A stretch of DNA of 64,000 nucleotides from DAIOEK01 sp963721445 (GCA_963721445.1 CAVRIZ010000005.1:372001-436000), one strand, 5' to 3'. Positions 18,268 through 29,847 are shown, numbered from the stretch's first letter. The notes: a model not told the origin generated them from the sequence alone. Numbers and translations: made by a program.

Positions 18268-18894
18268 TCATGCCGTACCAAATTGTCTGTCTCCGGCATC
18301 ACCTAATCCGGGAACGATGTATCCAATCTCATTGAGTCTTTCGTCAATCGCGGCGAGATGGATCGGAACGTCTGGATGGGCATTTTGGAGCATCTGGATC
18401 CCTTCCGGCGCGCCTATCAGACCGACAAATTTAATATTCTTGACTCCCCACTTCTTTAATACATCCACTGTAGCAGTGGCGGAACCCCCGGTTGCAAGCA
18501 TTGGATCGAGAATGAAGCAGATCGAGACGGTTGGTTCCAGTGGCAGCTTATTATAATATTGGACAGGTCTCAGGGTCTTTTCATCCCGATAGAGACCAAT
18601 ATGCCAGACTTCAGCCGAAGGCAGAAGCTCCCAAACCCCTTCCACCATTCCGAGTCCAGCTCGTAAAATCGGGACCAATCCGATCTTATCGGTGACGGCA
18701 AAACTTTTAGCAACCCCCAGAGGAGTTGTTACATCCACGGGGGTAAGAGGCAGACTGGCTGTCGCCTCGTAGGTCAATAATGTGGCCAGTTCTTTTACCA
18801 GTTCGCGAAACTTACGATGTTCGGTATTTTTATCTCTCAATATGGAAAGCTTGTGCGCAACCAGTGGATGACTCGATTCAAATATATTGGACAT
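18268..18894 (-). CDS. upp: Uracil phosphoribosyltransferase
   Basis: Salvages uracil with PRPP to UMP. 208 aa. The family segments VPILRAGLGMVEG, the PRPP loop ILDPMLATGGSATATVDVLKKWG and the C-terminal GYIVPGLGDAGDR are present. ATG 18894 has GGAGAGG upstream. A TATAAT on the minus strand (18922-18927) is a probable -10. Divergent from ruvB with only 82 bases between the two ATGs. Confidence 0.96.
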   Translation of the reverse strand: MSNIFESSHPLVAHKLSILRDKNTEHRKFRELVKELATLLTYEATASLPLTPVDVTTPLGVAKSFAVTDKIGLVPILRAGLGMVEGVWELLPSAEVWHIGLYRDEKTLRPVQYYNKLPLEPTVSICFILDPMLATGGSATATVDVLKKWGVKNIKFVGLIGAPEGIQMLQNAHPDVPIHLAAIDERLNEIGYIVPGLGDAGDRQFGTA

Positions 18895-18921
18895 TGTCCT
18901 CTCCTGAATTTGGCTTATCCT

Positions 18922-18927
18922 ATTATA
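18922..18927 (-). promoter_or_regulatory. -10 box of upp
   Basis: Consensus TATAAT on the minus strand, 27 bases before the upp ATG; no clear -35. Confidence 0.4.
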
Positions 18928-18962
18928 GCGGATTTTACACCCAGTGCTTTTTGAGTTGCGGG

Positions 18963-18968
18963 TATAAT
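18963..18968 (+). promoter_or_regulatory. -10 box of ruvB, leaderless start
   Basis: Consensus TATAAT ends 8 bases before the ruvB ATG, so transcription should begin within about 2 bases of the start codon. No Shine-Dalgarno sequence. Confidence 0.5.
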
Positions 18969-18976
18969 CAATCTCG

Positions 18977-20017
18977 ATGACTGAAGCAGAAAACCGCGTT
19001 CTTAACCCCCTGCCAAAACCCGATGACAAACTCGATGGTGCCATCCGTCCTAGAATGCTGGCCGATGTAATCGGACAGGATCTTGTCCGAGAGAATCTGT
19101 CCATTTTGATCGGGGCAGCAAAAAAAAGAAATGAAGCGATGGACCATGTCCTGTTCTACGGTCCCCCGGGGTTGGGAAAAACCACCCTTGCGCACGTGCT
19201 GGCTAATGAAATGGGAGTCAGCATCAAAGTGACATCTGGTCCTGCCATCGAACGGGCTGGTGATCTGGCAGCGATCCTCTCCAATCTCCGGGCGGGAGAC
19301 ATCTTATTCATTGACGAGATCCATCGACTGGGGAAAGCGGTGGAAGAGATCCTCTATCCGGCTATGGAAGACTTTGTCCTCGATATTATTATTGGTAAAG
19401 GACCATCCGCCAGATCGATCCGTTTAAATCTGCCGCACTTTACTGTCATTGGAGCGACGACACGTCTGGCGCTGGTGACTGCTCCATTGCGAGCCAGGTT
19501 TGGCGCGTTATATCGTCTCGACTATTATGATCTAGTATCCGTGCAGAAGATCGTTTCCCGCGGATCGCGAGTCCTGGGCATTCAGACTGATCCGGTCGGT
19601 GTGGAAGAAATAGCCCGGCGTTCCCGCGGGACACCACGGGTGGCTCTACGCTTATTGCGACGCGTCCGTGACTATGCCGAAGTCCGTGCCAATGGGATTA
19701 TTTCTGGCGTTGTTACGGATGAAGCGTTGAATTTGCTGGATGTGGACCCTCTGGGTTTGGATGATATCGACCGTAAAGTCTTGCTCACGGTTATACAAAA
19801 ATACAGCGGCGGTCCAGTCGGGTTGAATACCATTGCCGCTTCGATCAGTGAAGAAGCAGATACGATCATGGATGTCGTGGAACCCTATTTATTGCAACTT
19901 GGATTTTTAGACAGAACTCCCCAGGGTCGTATTGCCACCGAGCGCGCATATCGGCATTTAAATATCCCGTTTATAAAGACGGATACAGCACCTCAGCCCA
20001 ATCTTTTTGATTCATAA
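18977..20017 (+). CDS. ruvB: Holliday junction branch migration ATPase RuvB
   Basis: Hexameric AAA+ motor that drives RuvA-bound Holliday junctions. 346 aa. Walker A GPPGLGKTTLAHV (about 61-73), Walker B DILFIDEIHRL, sensor GATTRLALVTAPLRARFG, and the C-terminal winged helix (YLLQLGFLDRTPQGR). ATG 18977 gives the normal N terminus (RPRMLADVIGQ) although no ribosome site is visible; the mRNA looks leaderless. queA begins 2 bases after the stop, so ruvB-queA-udg form one unit. ruvA and ruvC are not in the window. Confidence 0.96.
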   Translation: MTEAENRVLNPLPKPDDKLDGAIRPRMLADVIGQDLVRENLSILIGAAKKRNEAMDHVLFYGPPGLGKTTLAHVLANEMGVSIKVTSGPAIERAGDLAAILSNLRAGDILFIDEIHRLGKAVEEILYPAMEDFVLDIIIGKGPSARSIRLNLPHFTVIGATTRLALVTAPLRARFGALYRLDYYDLVSVQKIVSRGSRVLGIQTDPVGVEEIARRSRGTPRVALRLLRRVRDYAEVRANGIISGVVTDEALNLLDVDPLGLDDIDRKVLLTVIQKYSGGPVGLNTIAASISEEADTIMDVVEPYLLQLGFLDRTPQGRIATERAYRHLNIPFIKTDTAPQPNLFDS

Positions 20018-20019
20018 TC

Positions 20020-21038
<1,019 letters not shown>

Positions 21039-21042
<4 letters not shown>

Positions 21043-21731
21043 TGGATATGGATCGATCTGTACTGGATACTCTGGAACGAGAGATCACATCCTGCCGTCT
21101 TTGTCCCAGGCTGGTAGTCTGGCGTGAAGAAGTCGCTCGAATGAAACGCAAGGCATTTAAGGATGAGGATTACTGGGGCAAACCGGTTCCGGGTTTCGGG
21201 GATACAATGGCTGAATTGTTGATCATTGGTCTGGCACCAGGAGCACACGGTTCCAATCGAACCGGGCGTATGTTTACCGGGGATTCATCGGGTGACTTTC
21301 TTTTCCCCGCACTGTACCGGGCAGGTTTTGCCAGTCACCAGATATCGCGGTCCCTTCAGGATGAGATGCATCTTTGTAATAGTTGGATCACAGCGGTATG
21401 TCGATGCGTGCCTCCGGATAACAAACCCACTCCCGAAGAAATATCGAATTGCTCCGATTTCCTAACTCGAGAATTTTCTCATCTGCCGGTTCAAGGAATC
21501 GTAGCTCTCGGAAAAATTGCATTTGACCAAACTATTCATTTACTAAAGCGGCATTATCAGAACCTGCCTTCCCCTCCGCCTTTCGGCCACGGGGTTATTT
21601 TTGAACCAGGGAACGCGATCCCCTGGGTGATCGTATCCTATCATCCCAGCCGTCAAAACACTCAGACCGGAAAATTGACCAGGGGTATGTTTGATGATAT
21701 TTGGAATACCGCCAGGAGCAGACTGTCGTAG
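21039..21731 (+). CDS. Family 5 uracil-DNA glycosylase (UDGb)
   Basis: Removes uracil and other deaminated bases from DNA. 230 aa. The motif GLAPGAHGSNRTGRMFTGDSSGDFL is characteristic of the UDGb type (family 5) found in thermophiles and many Chloroflexota. The C-terminal motif is SYHPSRQNT. Cys residues for a 4Fe-4S cluster are present (CRLCPRL near the N terminus; CNSWITAVCRC in the middle). The start ATG overlaps the queA stop by four bases, so it is translationally coupled. Confidence 0.9.
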
Positions 21732-21781
21732 ATATTTTGTAATAACTTTGTGCAATATTAGTATGGTTAGATTTGTTCCGT

Positions 21782-21787
21782 TATAAT
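21782..21787 (+). promoter_or_regulatory. -10 box of the selenoprotein-like gene
   Basis: Consensus TATAAT 17 bases before ATG 21805; AGAGGA ribosome site lies between. No good -35. Confidence 0.35.
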
Positions 21788-21804
21788 GGTAAAGAGGATG
21801 GAAT

Positions 21805-22275
21805 ATGGAAAAGAAAATAAATCTACAAGATTCGGCAATCGATTTCTCTCTGCAGGATACCACGGGGAAAACGATAAAATTATCCGATTACGTCGGTAAA
21901 AAACATATCGTTCTGGTTTTAAACCGGGGATTTGCCTGACCATTCTGCCGCCGGCACATGGCGCAGTTGCGCCAGGACAATGAACAATTTACCGCTCGGA
22001 ATGCAGAGATCCTCACAATCGGACCAGATGGACCGCGAGCCTTCCAGCGCTTTTGGGAGAGCGAGCAGATGCCATTTATCGGCTTATCCGATGTTGGGAA
22101 CCTGACGGCAAAATCCTATTATCAAGAATACAATCTGGCAAAATTTGGTTGGGTTCCAGCCATGTTCATCATTGATATTCGGGGCAAGATCCGCTATATC
22201 CATTATGGAAAATCCATGGCTGATATTCCGACAAATCAGGAAATATTAAGTGTGCTGGATGACCTTAATAAGTAA
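21805..22275 (+). CDS. Peroxiredoxin-like protein with probable selenocysteine at codon 45
   Basis: An AhpC/TSA-type thioredoxin-fold protein of 156 aa, provided the TGA at 21937-21939 is read through. Upstream, one frame gives LQDTTGKTIKLSDYVGKK and VLVLNRGFA; downstream the same frame gives PFCRRHMAQLRQD and the rest of the fold (FGWVPAMFIID). In this family the site reads C-P-F-C, so the TGA sits exactly at the first (peroxidatic) Cys, giving U-x-x-C. A hairpin of the bacterial SECIS type follows (21959-21974). ATG 21805 has AGAGGA upstream. Alternatives: a Cys codon to TGA base error, or a pseudogene. No Sec machinery genes are in the window. Confidence 0.75.
21959..21974 (+). promoter_or_regulatory. 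SECIS-like hairpin in the coding region
   Basis: TGGCGC and GCGCCA form a perfect 6-bp stem around the loop AGTT. The loop begins 26 bases after the TGA and has G among its first two bases. This agrees with the general bacterial SECIS description (apical loop about 16-37 bases downstream of UGA, G near the loop start). Confidence 0.6.
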
Positions 22276-22277
22276 AT

Positions 22278-22311
22278 GATACAGCGGATTGATTATTCAA
22301 TCCGCTGTATC
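22278..22311. terminator. Bidirectional hairpin terminator
   Basis: Perfect 15-bp stem (GATACAGCGGATTGA and its complement) with a TTAT loop, two bases after the stop of the peroxiredoxin-like gene and 20 bases past the stop of the convergent DUF4349 gene. Confidence 0.8.
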
Positions 22312-22331
22312 TTACTTCTGTCCAGTTTACT

Positions 22332-23324
22332 TTAGTTCGTTTTTGGTTCAACAGGAGGAATGTTTTTTTCCTCGTCTTTATTATTTACATTTTTCTTCTT
22401 GAAGAAGAGCTTCTTCACAAGCCAGATCGCGACCCGGATCACCAGGTAGAAGACGATCAATATCGGCAGGATCAGTATAACGAACCAGATCAAAATGTTG
22501 ACAATCAGTTTTCCCGCATTGATCAACGCCTGAAGGGCATCTCTGGCGACACCCTGGGGCTGCCAACCTGCTACTGTGATCGGTTTGATCGATGCCTGCG
22601 AAATCAATTCGACATTGATCGCCGAGAAGGAAGATAACTCCTCATAGTATTTTATTTGACCTTTGAGTACTTCAATTTCTCCCCGAACCTGGGTCAATTG
22701 ATTGAATACATTCAGGACATCTTCTGTCTTTGTAGCGGATGCCATGATCTCCCGCAGGGCAGCTTCCGCTTGTTCAAGGTTCGCTTTGCGAGATTGAAGA
22801 TCGGTGTATTGGGCAGTGACATCTTCTCCAGAAATATTCTCAGACCGTACATCCGTATTCGGGTCTTCAACCTGCCCTTTGATTCTGGTCAAGGCTTCGT
22901 TGAGACGGTCAGCAGGAATTCGGATGGAAATCGATGCCTGTGGGGTTTCAATTCCTTCATTCGTGGTAATTTTATATAAATTGGAGGTGACAACCCACCC
23001 TCCCATCTCGTCTGCCAGTTTGGCGACGGCATCCATGCTGACGGCAGGATCCGGAACAACGATGGATAGGGTCGCATTTTTAATTACCAGGCGGTCCAAT
23101 GCCGCCGTGTCACCCCCCGAGCCAGAGTAACTACTTTCTGCTGCATCGCGTGCAGGTTGTGCCGGCGCGGGTGCCGCAGGCGCTATCGGCATGGCTCCCT
23201 GAAAAGATGGCGCACCAGCAGCAGGCATCTCGACCGTCTTGCCAACTTCATTGGATGCAGCCGGGGCACAGGCAGTTAAAACCAACATCGCGATCATTAC
23301 AAGAAATACGGCGGTTTTTTTCAT
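22332..23324 (-). CDS. DUF4349 lipoprotein
   Basis: 330 aa. Lipoprotein signal MKKTAVFLVMIAMLVLTAC with Cys 19. An Ala/Pro-rich linker follows. The DUF4349 region is about residues 75-245 (LVIKNATLSIVV, ISGEDVTAQYTDLQSRKANLEQAEAALREIM) and includes a predicted coiled coil at about 170-230. A membrane helix (LIVNILIWFVILILPILIVFYLVI) and a Lys-rich cytoplasmic tail close the protein. Function unknown; the family is common in envelope-associated proteins. ATG 23324 follows GGAGGG; an in-frame ATG five codons earlier is less likely. Confidence 0.87.
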   Translation of the reverse strand: MKKTAVFLVMIAMLVLTACAPAASNEVGKTVEMPAAGAPSFQGAMPIAPAAPAPAQPARDAAESSYSGSGGDTAALDRLVIKNATLSIVVPDPAVSMDAVAKLADEMGGWVVTSNLYKITTNEGIETPQASISIRIPADRLNEALTRIKGQVEDPNTDVRSENISGEDVTAQYTDLQSRKANLEQAEAALREIMASATKTEDVLNVFNQLTQVRGEIEVLKGQIKYYEELSSFSAINVELISQASIKPITVAGWQPQGVARDALQALINAGKLIVNILIWFVILILPILIVFYLVIRVAIWLVKKLFFKKKNVNNKDEEKNIPPVEPKTN

Positions 23325-23395
23325 TCTTCCCTCCATCAATCAATCTAATTTCTTACTATGAGACGCTGACGGATTAAAATGGTTCCCTCGACCTG

Positions 23396-24124
23396 TTACC
23401 ACCCATCAACCAGACGGATGGCATTTCTTTCCGGCAATTTAGCTTTGTAAATTCTTTCCTGGACAGCTCCAATATCATATTGAATTCGACGAGGCGTCCA
23501 GATTCCCTTATCGCTATCGTACAACGCATAGGCAGCTCGTGAATCGCGATCACGGGGTTGACCCACACTTCCCGGGTTCACGATAGCTCTAGGTTTGAGT
23601 TCCACCGGACCGGTAGGATTTAAGATCTCAAGATGATAATTGGATTCGTCCTCTGTCATCTCAAAAATTACCGGAATATGGGTGTGGCCAATCAGACAAA
23701 AATCTGTCTCAAAGAATTCAAAATTAAACATGGCAATCTGCCAATCGAGGACATATTCCCAAACCGGATTGCGTGGACTTCCATGAACCAGAGTTGTTTT
23801 GTTCAATACCAACTTTTCCGGCAAGCTTTTAATGAATGCCAGATTTTCTGGTTTAAGTTCCCGTTGGTTCCATTCAACCGATAACCGGGCATCCCGATTG
23901 AACGCTTCCAAGTCCATTTTTCCCAGGACTGCAGCATCATGATTTCCGATCAAACAACTGCAATTTCGCAATCCGCGTATTTTCCTTACAACCTCGTTGG
24001 GATCTGGCCCATAACCAAGCAGGTCGCCAAGACACCAAACCTCATCGACCTTTCCTGCATCTTTTAATACAGCATCGAGGGCGGTAACGTTTCCGTGTAT
24101 GTCGGATATAACTAGAATGTTCAT
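23396..24124 (-). CDS. Calcineurin-like metallophosphoesterase
   Basis: 242 aa with all metal-binding motifs of the binuclear metallophosphatase fold: SDIHGN (residues 7-12), GDLLGYGPDP, GNHDAAV, VHGSPRN and GHTHIP. The two-Asp/GYGPDP form is that of the cytosolic YfcE/serine-threonine phosphatase-like group that acts on phosphodiesters or nucleotides. The true substrate cannot be read from sequence. Monocistronic; the 130 bases upstream to the methionine operon hold no gene. Confidence 0.88.
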   Translation of the reverse strand: MNILVISDIHGNVTALDAVLKDAGKVDEVWCLGDLLGYGPDPNEVVRKIRGLRNCSCLIGNHDAAVLGKMDLEAFNRDARLSVEWNQRELKPENLAFIKSLPEKLVLNKTTLVHGSPRNPVWEYVLDWQIAMFNFEFFETDFCLIGHTHIPVIFEMTEDESNYHLEILNPTGPVELKPRAIVNPGSVGQPRDRDSRAAYALYDSDKGIWTPRRIQYDIGAVQERIYKAKLPERNAIRLVDGW

Positions 24125-24254
24125 GATGCTTCCCCCAGGCTACATTTTGGGAATTTGGGATGAGGATTTTGGGTAAGGCGAATTTGTAAAGTTTTATGTA
24201 CCAAAGTATTATAAAGGATAGAATGGTTTTTTGATAAATCGAAATGGTACTGAA

Positions 24255-26145
24255 TCAATCAGCCCCACCGTTTCCACCCATTGATTTCACCTTATCGATC
24301 AAATCAGCCGCAAGATCGTACTTACTAAAAGCAGGCATGATATACACGCCCTGAGCTATATCCCGTAATTGTTGGATCATCTCCGCGGCAATCAAAACCC
24401 CTTCCCGGGTTGATTCTTCACCAGCTTTTTCCATTCGATGCAGAATTGGATCAGGTATCGTAATTCCAGGCACCTCGTAGTGAAGAAAACGGGCATGGCG
24501 GGGGTTATTAAGCGGTAGCACTCCAATGAGGATCGGTACAGGCAATTTGCCTTGTTTCGTTTCGTAATAGTCAACAAACTTTTTTGCGAGCGAAGCATCG
24601 AAGACAGGTTGGGTCAGTATAAAGTCTGCGCCGGCATGCAGTTTTCGTTGTAAATTCTTGATCTCGGCATCCATATCTTTGGCTGTCAGGTTAAGGGCAC
24701 ACCCCACAAAGAAAGTGGTCGGCTGCCCTATTTCGCTGCCCGCATAATCAATTCCAAGATTAAATCCCTGCTTGATCAACTTGATTAATCCGGATGGAAC
24801 GAGATCGTAATTATCCATCGCTTCGGGATAATCACCAATAGCTGTCGGATCACCCATCACGATAAAGACATTTCGAATATCCAATGCGTGGGCTGCGAGC
24901 AAATCTCCCTGGACACGTAGAACATTCCTCCCACGGGTGGGAAAATGCAACACGGTCTCCACATTCGTTCGACGCTGGATGAGACTGCAGACTGCCCAGG
25001 GGCTCATCCGCATGCGTGCCATTGGACTATCGGCAACATCGATCACATCAGCCCCTGCTTCGGCTAATAGGCTGGCACCTGCGAGGAGTTTTTGAGTGGT
25101 CAATCCCCGAGGTGGATCCATTTCGACCGCGATGGCAAATTCTCCCCTGGATAGTTTTTGCGCAAATTGAGACGGCTGTTCCTTTATTCCTTCCGGATTA
25201 TCCTGCTCCGAGACTATGGAAAGTACTGGTTCGATGGATACTGGTTGGCTGTCCAATGCCTGACGCATGTAAGAGATATGATCAGGGGTAGTACCACAAC
25301 AACCACCTACGATATTTGCCCCCTGGTTTCGAAACATGGCCGCGTAATCACCAAAATACTCCGGTGCGGCGGGATACATGATCCGCCCTCCCACCTGCTC
25401 AGGCCAGCCTGCATTCGGCATAACGGATAGAAGCGTACCCGGTTCGGCCTGCTTCATCTGTTTCAGAATTCGCAGGATCTGGGCAGGTCCGCCGGAACAA
25501 TTTACTCCAATAACATCAGCCCCATATTGATGCAGTGAGTGAGCAACTTTGGTGGGTGTGTCGCCCAAAAGCGTGAGATCGTCCCGGGTGAATGTCATGG
25601 ATGCAATAACCGGAATTTCCGGATCGACCAACTGAACCGCCTTCAAGGCTTCCTGGATCTCATAAAGATCGCTGAATGTCTCGAGGATAAGCAAATCCAC
25701 ACCGGAATTCACCAACGCGCTGATTTGCTCCAGGAAGACCTCTCGCGCCTGTTCCGGTTGTACCCGTCCAAATGGGGCTAATCGAACCCCCAGCGGACCG
25801 ATATCCCCCGCAATCAGGACATCCTTGAAGGATCCTGCTACCACTTTGCGCGCGATATCTACCCCAGCTTGATTCAACGAAACCGAGTTTATCTGACAAC
25901 CCATGTCGGTCAAGCTTATAACGATTTGAGCCAAATGTATTCGTCTGGATCATACTTGAACCGGCATCGATGTAAGCCCGATGGATCTCTCCCACCAGGG
26001 CAGGTTGGGTGATATTCAATTCATCAAAACATTGGTCGAAGCTGATGCCACGATTGTGGAGCATGGTCCCCATCGCGCCATCCGAGAGAACCATTTCATC
26101 TCGTATCTGGCGCAATATTTCCGATTTCTTCCCTGGCTTGACCAT
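24255..26145 (-). CDS. Bifunctional homocysteine S-methyltransferase/5,10-methylene-THF reductase, one frameshift
   Basis: A fusion like Bacillus YitJ. The N-terminal part (about residues 1-290) is a Hcy methyltransferase domain with the zinc Cys motifs GVNCSGGP and GGCCGTTPDH. The C-terminal part (about 310-629) is a MetF-type TIM barrel (FAIAVEMDPPRG, DVIDVADSPMARMRMSP, FILTQPVFD). The first 75 residues (VLSDGAMGTMLHNRG ... YKLDRHGLSDK) are in one frame and the rest in the +1 frame; the switch is at about 25883-25900. Total 1891 bases, joined 629 aa. ATG 26145 lies one base after the metH stop. Together with MetH it supplies methyl-THF and methylates homocysteine. Confidence 0.88.
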
Positions 26146-26146
26146 C

Positions 26147-29100
26147 TCAACCTCGAGTTAATTGTTCTATACGGGATTCACCAATATTAAAGTAAGCAGC
26201 CTGTGGGTGATGAACGATGATGGCGGCTGTCGACTGCTCCGGGACCAATTGATACGCAGGGGTCAGTTTCATACCCAACTTCTCTTCTACCGGCAATAAT
26301 CGGAATACTTTCGCATGATCGGCAATGTCTGGTATGGCTGGATATCCCCATGAATAGCGTTTGCCCTGATTCGGCAACATCTTTAATTCCTGTCGAATAT
26401 GTCGATGGAGATAATCGGCAGCGGCTTCCGCCATCTGAACCGCCAGACCGTGAGTATAGTATGCCTCACTGTAATTACCGCTTTCCTGGATCCGGTCAAA
26501 GCGATCCGTGGCTCCCTGCCCAACGGTAACCACCTGGAAAATGACCAGATCCATCTGACCGGATTCGACTGGAGCAAAATAATCTGCCAGTGAGATACCA
26601 TCATCCTCACGCTGGCGTGGGAAAGAGAACCGCTCCAAAACCACAGGCGATGATTGTTTTATGGTGGCAGGATCATAGACCAGTAGATCGCCGCCATCTG
26701 TCTGAGCTGGGAAGTAACCATAGATGCCCTGAGGGTTCAACCAACCGGTTTCCCTTGCCTCCCGCAGCATCGAATCTAAACGGGCTTCGAAATCTTTCTT
26801 CAGATTTTCCCATTCCTGCCCGTGGAGATTTTTCGCTCCCCAGGACAGCCGATAGAGCTCATTTTTCGAGAGATGGTGCTGTACTTCCTGAATGGGCATG
26901 GTTTTAACAACATGGATTTCATAGTCGGGTGCTACAGGTATCGTTGCCTGAGTTGTTACCCTGGAACTCTTTAAACCACTGTCTGGCGCGCTTTTCACAG
27001 CTACCGCCCTACCCAATTCAATATCTGCTTCATGTTGAATTTGGGCGAGAAGAGCAGGTTTCTGTTCTGGATTGACCAATTGGTCAAATGTGGATAAACC
27101 TTCAAAGGCATCTTTGCAATAAAAGACACCACCAGAATAATAATTGCCGTTATCCGTTTGCAGGATTCGTTGACCAAACCGGCGGTTTATCGCAGCACCT
27201 CCAATCAATACCGGAAGATTTAATTCTCTTCTTTCCAATTCATTCACGATCAGGGGCATTTGTTTGCTTGTATTTACCAATAAAGCGCTCAACCCTATCG
27301 CATCCGCTTTTTGATCGATGGCTGCCTGGATGATCGTATCGGCCGGGACCTGTTTCCCCAGATCCACAACTTCATACCCGTTATTAGATAGAATTGTTTT
27401 TACCAGGTTCTTTCCAATATCATGGACATCCCCGTACACCGTGGCGAGGATGATTTTCCCCTTGCTGGTACCTTCCTTCTTTTCAAGGTAGGTTTCCAGG
27501 TGAGTGACCGTTTTCTTCATCACTTCGGCCGATTGTAATACAAATGGCAGGATCAATTCCCCTGTTCCAAATTTATCACCCACTTCTTTCATGGCTGGCA
27601 GCAGGACCTGGTTCAACACTTCTACGGCTCGTTCATTCCGTTTTGTTTCTTCTACTGCCAGGACCAGCTCGTCTATATCCGCTTCCACTCCGTCTTTATA
27701 CCTGTGGAGGATCTTCCAATGAAGCCGCTCTTCGGCAGAAAACCCTTCCATCGGATTCTTTTTCTGTTCCTTGACGCTGCTCGCCGAGCTTGTTGAAAAA
27801 TGATCGATGATACGCTGCAACGCATCCTCGCGATGATTGAATATCAAATCTTCGCAGAGTGAAATTTCTTCAGCGGGCAGATCAGCGTAAGGTATCAACT
27901 GGGCGGGATTAACGATTGCCATGTCCAAACCCGCCAGGACCGCGTGATATAGCATTACGCTGTTCAGTACCTGTCGGGTATTTGGCGTTAACCCAAACGA
28001 TGAATTGCTTACCCCTAATGAGGTAAGAACACCGGGTAATTCGGTTTTTATCCTTTTGATTCCTTCAAAAGTCTCCACCGCAGAATTTTGAAATTCCGGA
28101 TCACCTGTCGCAAGGGTAAACGTAAGGGCATCAATCACCAGGTCGCCCGGTCGTAGGTGATATTCGTTGACAGCGATATCATATAACCGGCGGGCGATCT
28201 CCAGTTTCCGCTCTGCGGTTTTGGCCATTCCAGTTTCATCAATGGTCAGCGCGATGACAGCCGCATTATATTTTTTAGCCAGCGAGAAGACTCTATCCGC
28301 TTTCGTGCGGCCAGCTTCCAAGTTGGTTGAATTGATCAGACTTCGCCCCGGAGCCACTTTCAATGCCGCTTCCATCACATCTGGTTCCGTCGAATCGAGT
28401 ATAAAAGGCGCTTTCACAGCCGTAGAAAGTTTTTTTACCACCCTTCGCATCAGATCCAGTTCATCAGGGCGTTCGGTCAAAGCCGTGCAAATATCAAGAC
28501 CATGGGCGCCGCCATCCACTTGTTGCCTGGCGATCTCCACTACACCATCAAAATCTTCTGCCAGGAGAACTTTTTTAAATTTCTGGCTGCCCTGGGTGTT
28601 CAATCGCTCGCCAATAAAAAATGGGCTTGGATCCTGCTTCATTTCAACTGCCACGACCGACGAGGCCAGGGTCGGCGGGTACTCAGAATTTGGACGTTGC
28701 GGAAGGTTGGATCCCGATTTTCTCAACCAGCTTCTTAAGATGTTCGGGGGTTGTCCCGCAGCATCCACCGACAACCTGGATATGGTATTTTTCCACAAAC
28801 TCAGCCATCATGTCCGCATATGGATCCGGTAGCAGCGGGTAGACCGCCTGTCCATCTACATTCAGCGGAAGACCGGCATTTGGTATACAGGAGACCGGCA
28901 GGGTGGATGTTTCGCCCAAAATGCGGATAGATTCGCGCATGTGTTCCGGACCGGTGGAGCAATTTAATCCGATCACATCAATGGGTAGACCATCAAGAAT
29001 GGTTTGGACCGCCAGAATATCGGTACCAAGCAGCATCCTCCCAGTGGTATCCAGTGTCACCTGCGCTTGAATGGGAAGATAGCATTCGGTTTCTACAAAA

Positions 29101-29666
29101 GCGCGTTGAATCCCGTCGATCACCGCTTTTACTTCCAATATGTCTTGCGATGTTTCCACCAGCAGCAAATCCACCCCACCCTGGATAAGCCCAATTGCCT
29201 GTTCGCGGAACACATCCGCCAGGTCATCATAACTGACATCCGATAGCTGCGGATCATCCATGCTGGGCAATTTACCGGATGGACCCATTGAACCGGCTAC
29301 GAAACGGGGATGTTCAGGCGTGGAATATTCATCCGCCAATTTTCGAGCAAGCGCTGCAGCAATCTGGTTGATCTCAACAACCCGCGATTCCAGACCATAT
29401 TCCTTCAGGGTGATCCGGTTGGATCGAAATGTACAGGTCTCGATCACATCCACACCCACTTCCAGGAATGAGCGATGCACCTGTTCGACTGCCTCCGGGT
29501 AGGTAATAACCAGGTAGTCATTACAGCCCGCATATTTTTCCCCGCCAAACTGATCGCTGGTGAGGTTTTGGCGCTGCAGGTTGGTTCCCATCGCGCCATC
29601 AAAAATGAGGACCCGTTTTTTGAGTGAGTCGAGATAGCGGCGGTTGGTGTATCGCGATTGAGGCAT
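26147..29666 (-). CDS. metH: Cobalamin-dependent methionine synthase, one frameshift
   Basis: Transfers methyl from 5-methyl-THF to homocysteine through cobalamin. Four modules in order: Hcy domain (LIFDGAMGTNLQRQ, GLNCSTGP, GGCCGTTPEH), pterin domain (FFIGERLNTQGSQKFKK), B12 cap and Rossmann domain (GDVHDIGKNLV has the cobalt-ligand His), and reactivation domain (GKRYSWGYPAIPD, SAM binding). The Hcy module ends at a TGA at 28683-28685, while homology continues in the +1 frame from YPPTLASS. The extra base is at about 28676-28695. Joined 1172 aa, close to E. coli MetH. Controlled by the upstream SAM riboswitch. An apparent start within the second frame (28798) is an artefact of the break. Confidence 0.92.
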
Positions 29667-29687
29667 ATATTTCTCCCAGTATGTAAA

Positions 29688-29709
29688 ATCACCTCTATTG
29701 AGAGGTGAT
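29688..29709 (-). terminator. Riboswitch expression-platform terminator
   Basis: ATCACCTCT and AGAGGTGAT form a 9-bp stem followed by TTTTAC on the minus strand, 22 bases before the metH ATG. Its CCTCTC also complements GAGAGG at the 3' side of the SAM aptamer P1 helix, which gives a mutually exclusive antiterminator. Confidence 0.75.
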
Positions 29710-29728
29710 CGGGTTTAATTCGATTCCT

Positions 29729-29834
29729 CTCATCTTCCAGAAACAGGTAGTTTCTGCCGGATTTGGCACCTGCCGATGATTATCAGCGGTTGCCGAGGTT
29801 TCTCAGGGCCGGTCCCTCCACCTCTCTGGATGAG
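29729..29834 (-). promoter_or_regulatory. SAM-I (S-box) riboswitch controlling metH
   Basis: Read on the minus strand the segment begins CTCATCCAGAGAGGTGGAGG, continues with GACCGGCCCTGAGAAACCTCGG-type core (kept short here), CAACC, GGTGCCAAATCC and GCAGAAA, and closes with GATGAG, which pairs with the initial CTCATC as P1. These are the conserved S-box blocks. With SAM bound, P1 holds GATGAG and the downstream terminator forms, shutting off metH and the Hcy methyltransferase/MetF fusion. Without SAM, the GAGAGG is free to block the terminator. Confidence 0.95.
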
Positions 29835-29847
29835 CAGTTATGGCGAT

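Noticed and set aside
28683..28685. TGA in metH considered as a selenocysteine codon
   Set aside because: Downstream homology is in the +1 frame, not the same frame, so this is a frameshift.
26147..28798. Start of a separate protein at 28798 in the metH region
   Set aside because: The first forty codons are out-of-frame with the Hcy domain; the gene begins at 29666.
28167..28832. A 221-codon plus-strand ORF opposite metH
   Set aside because: It lies wholly inside a conserved enzyme gene on the other strand and shows no recognisable protein pattern.
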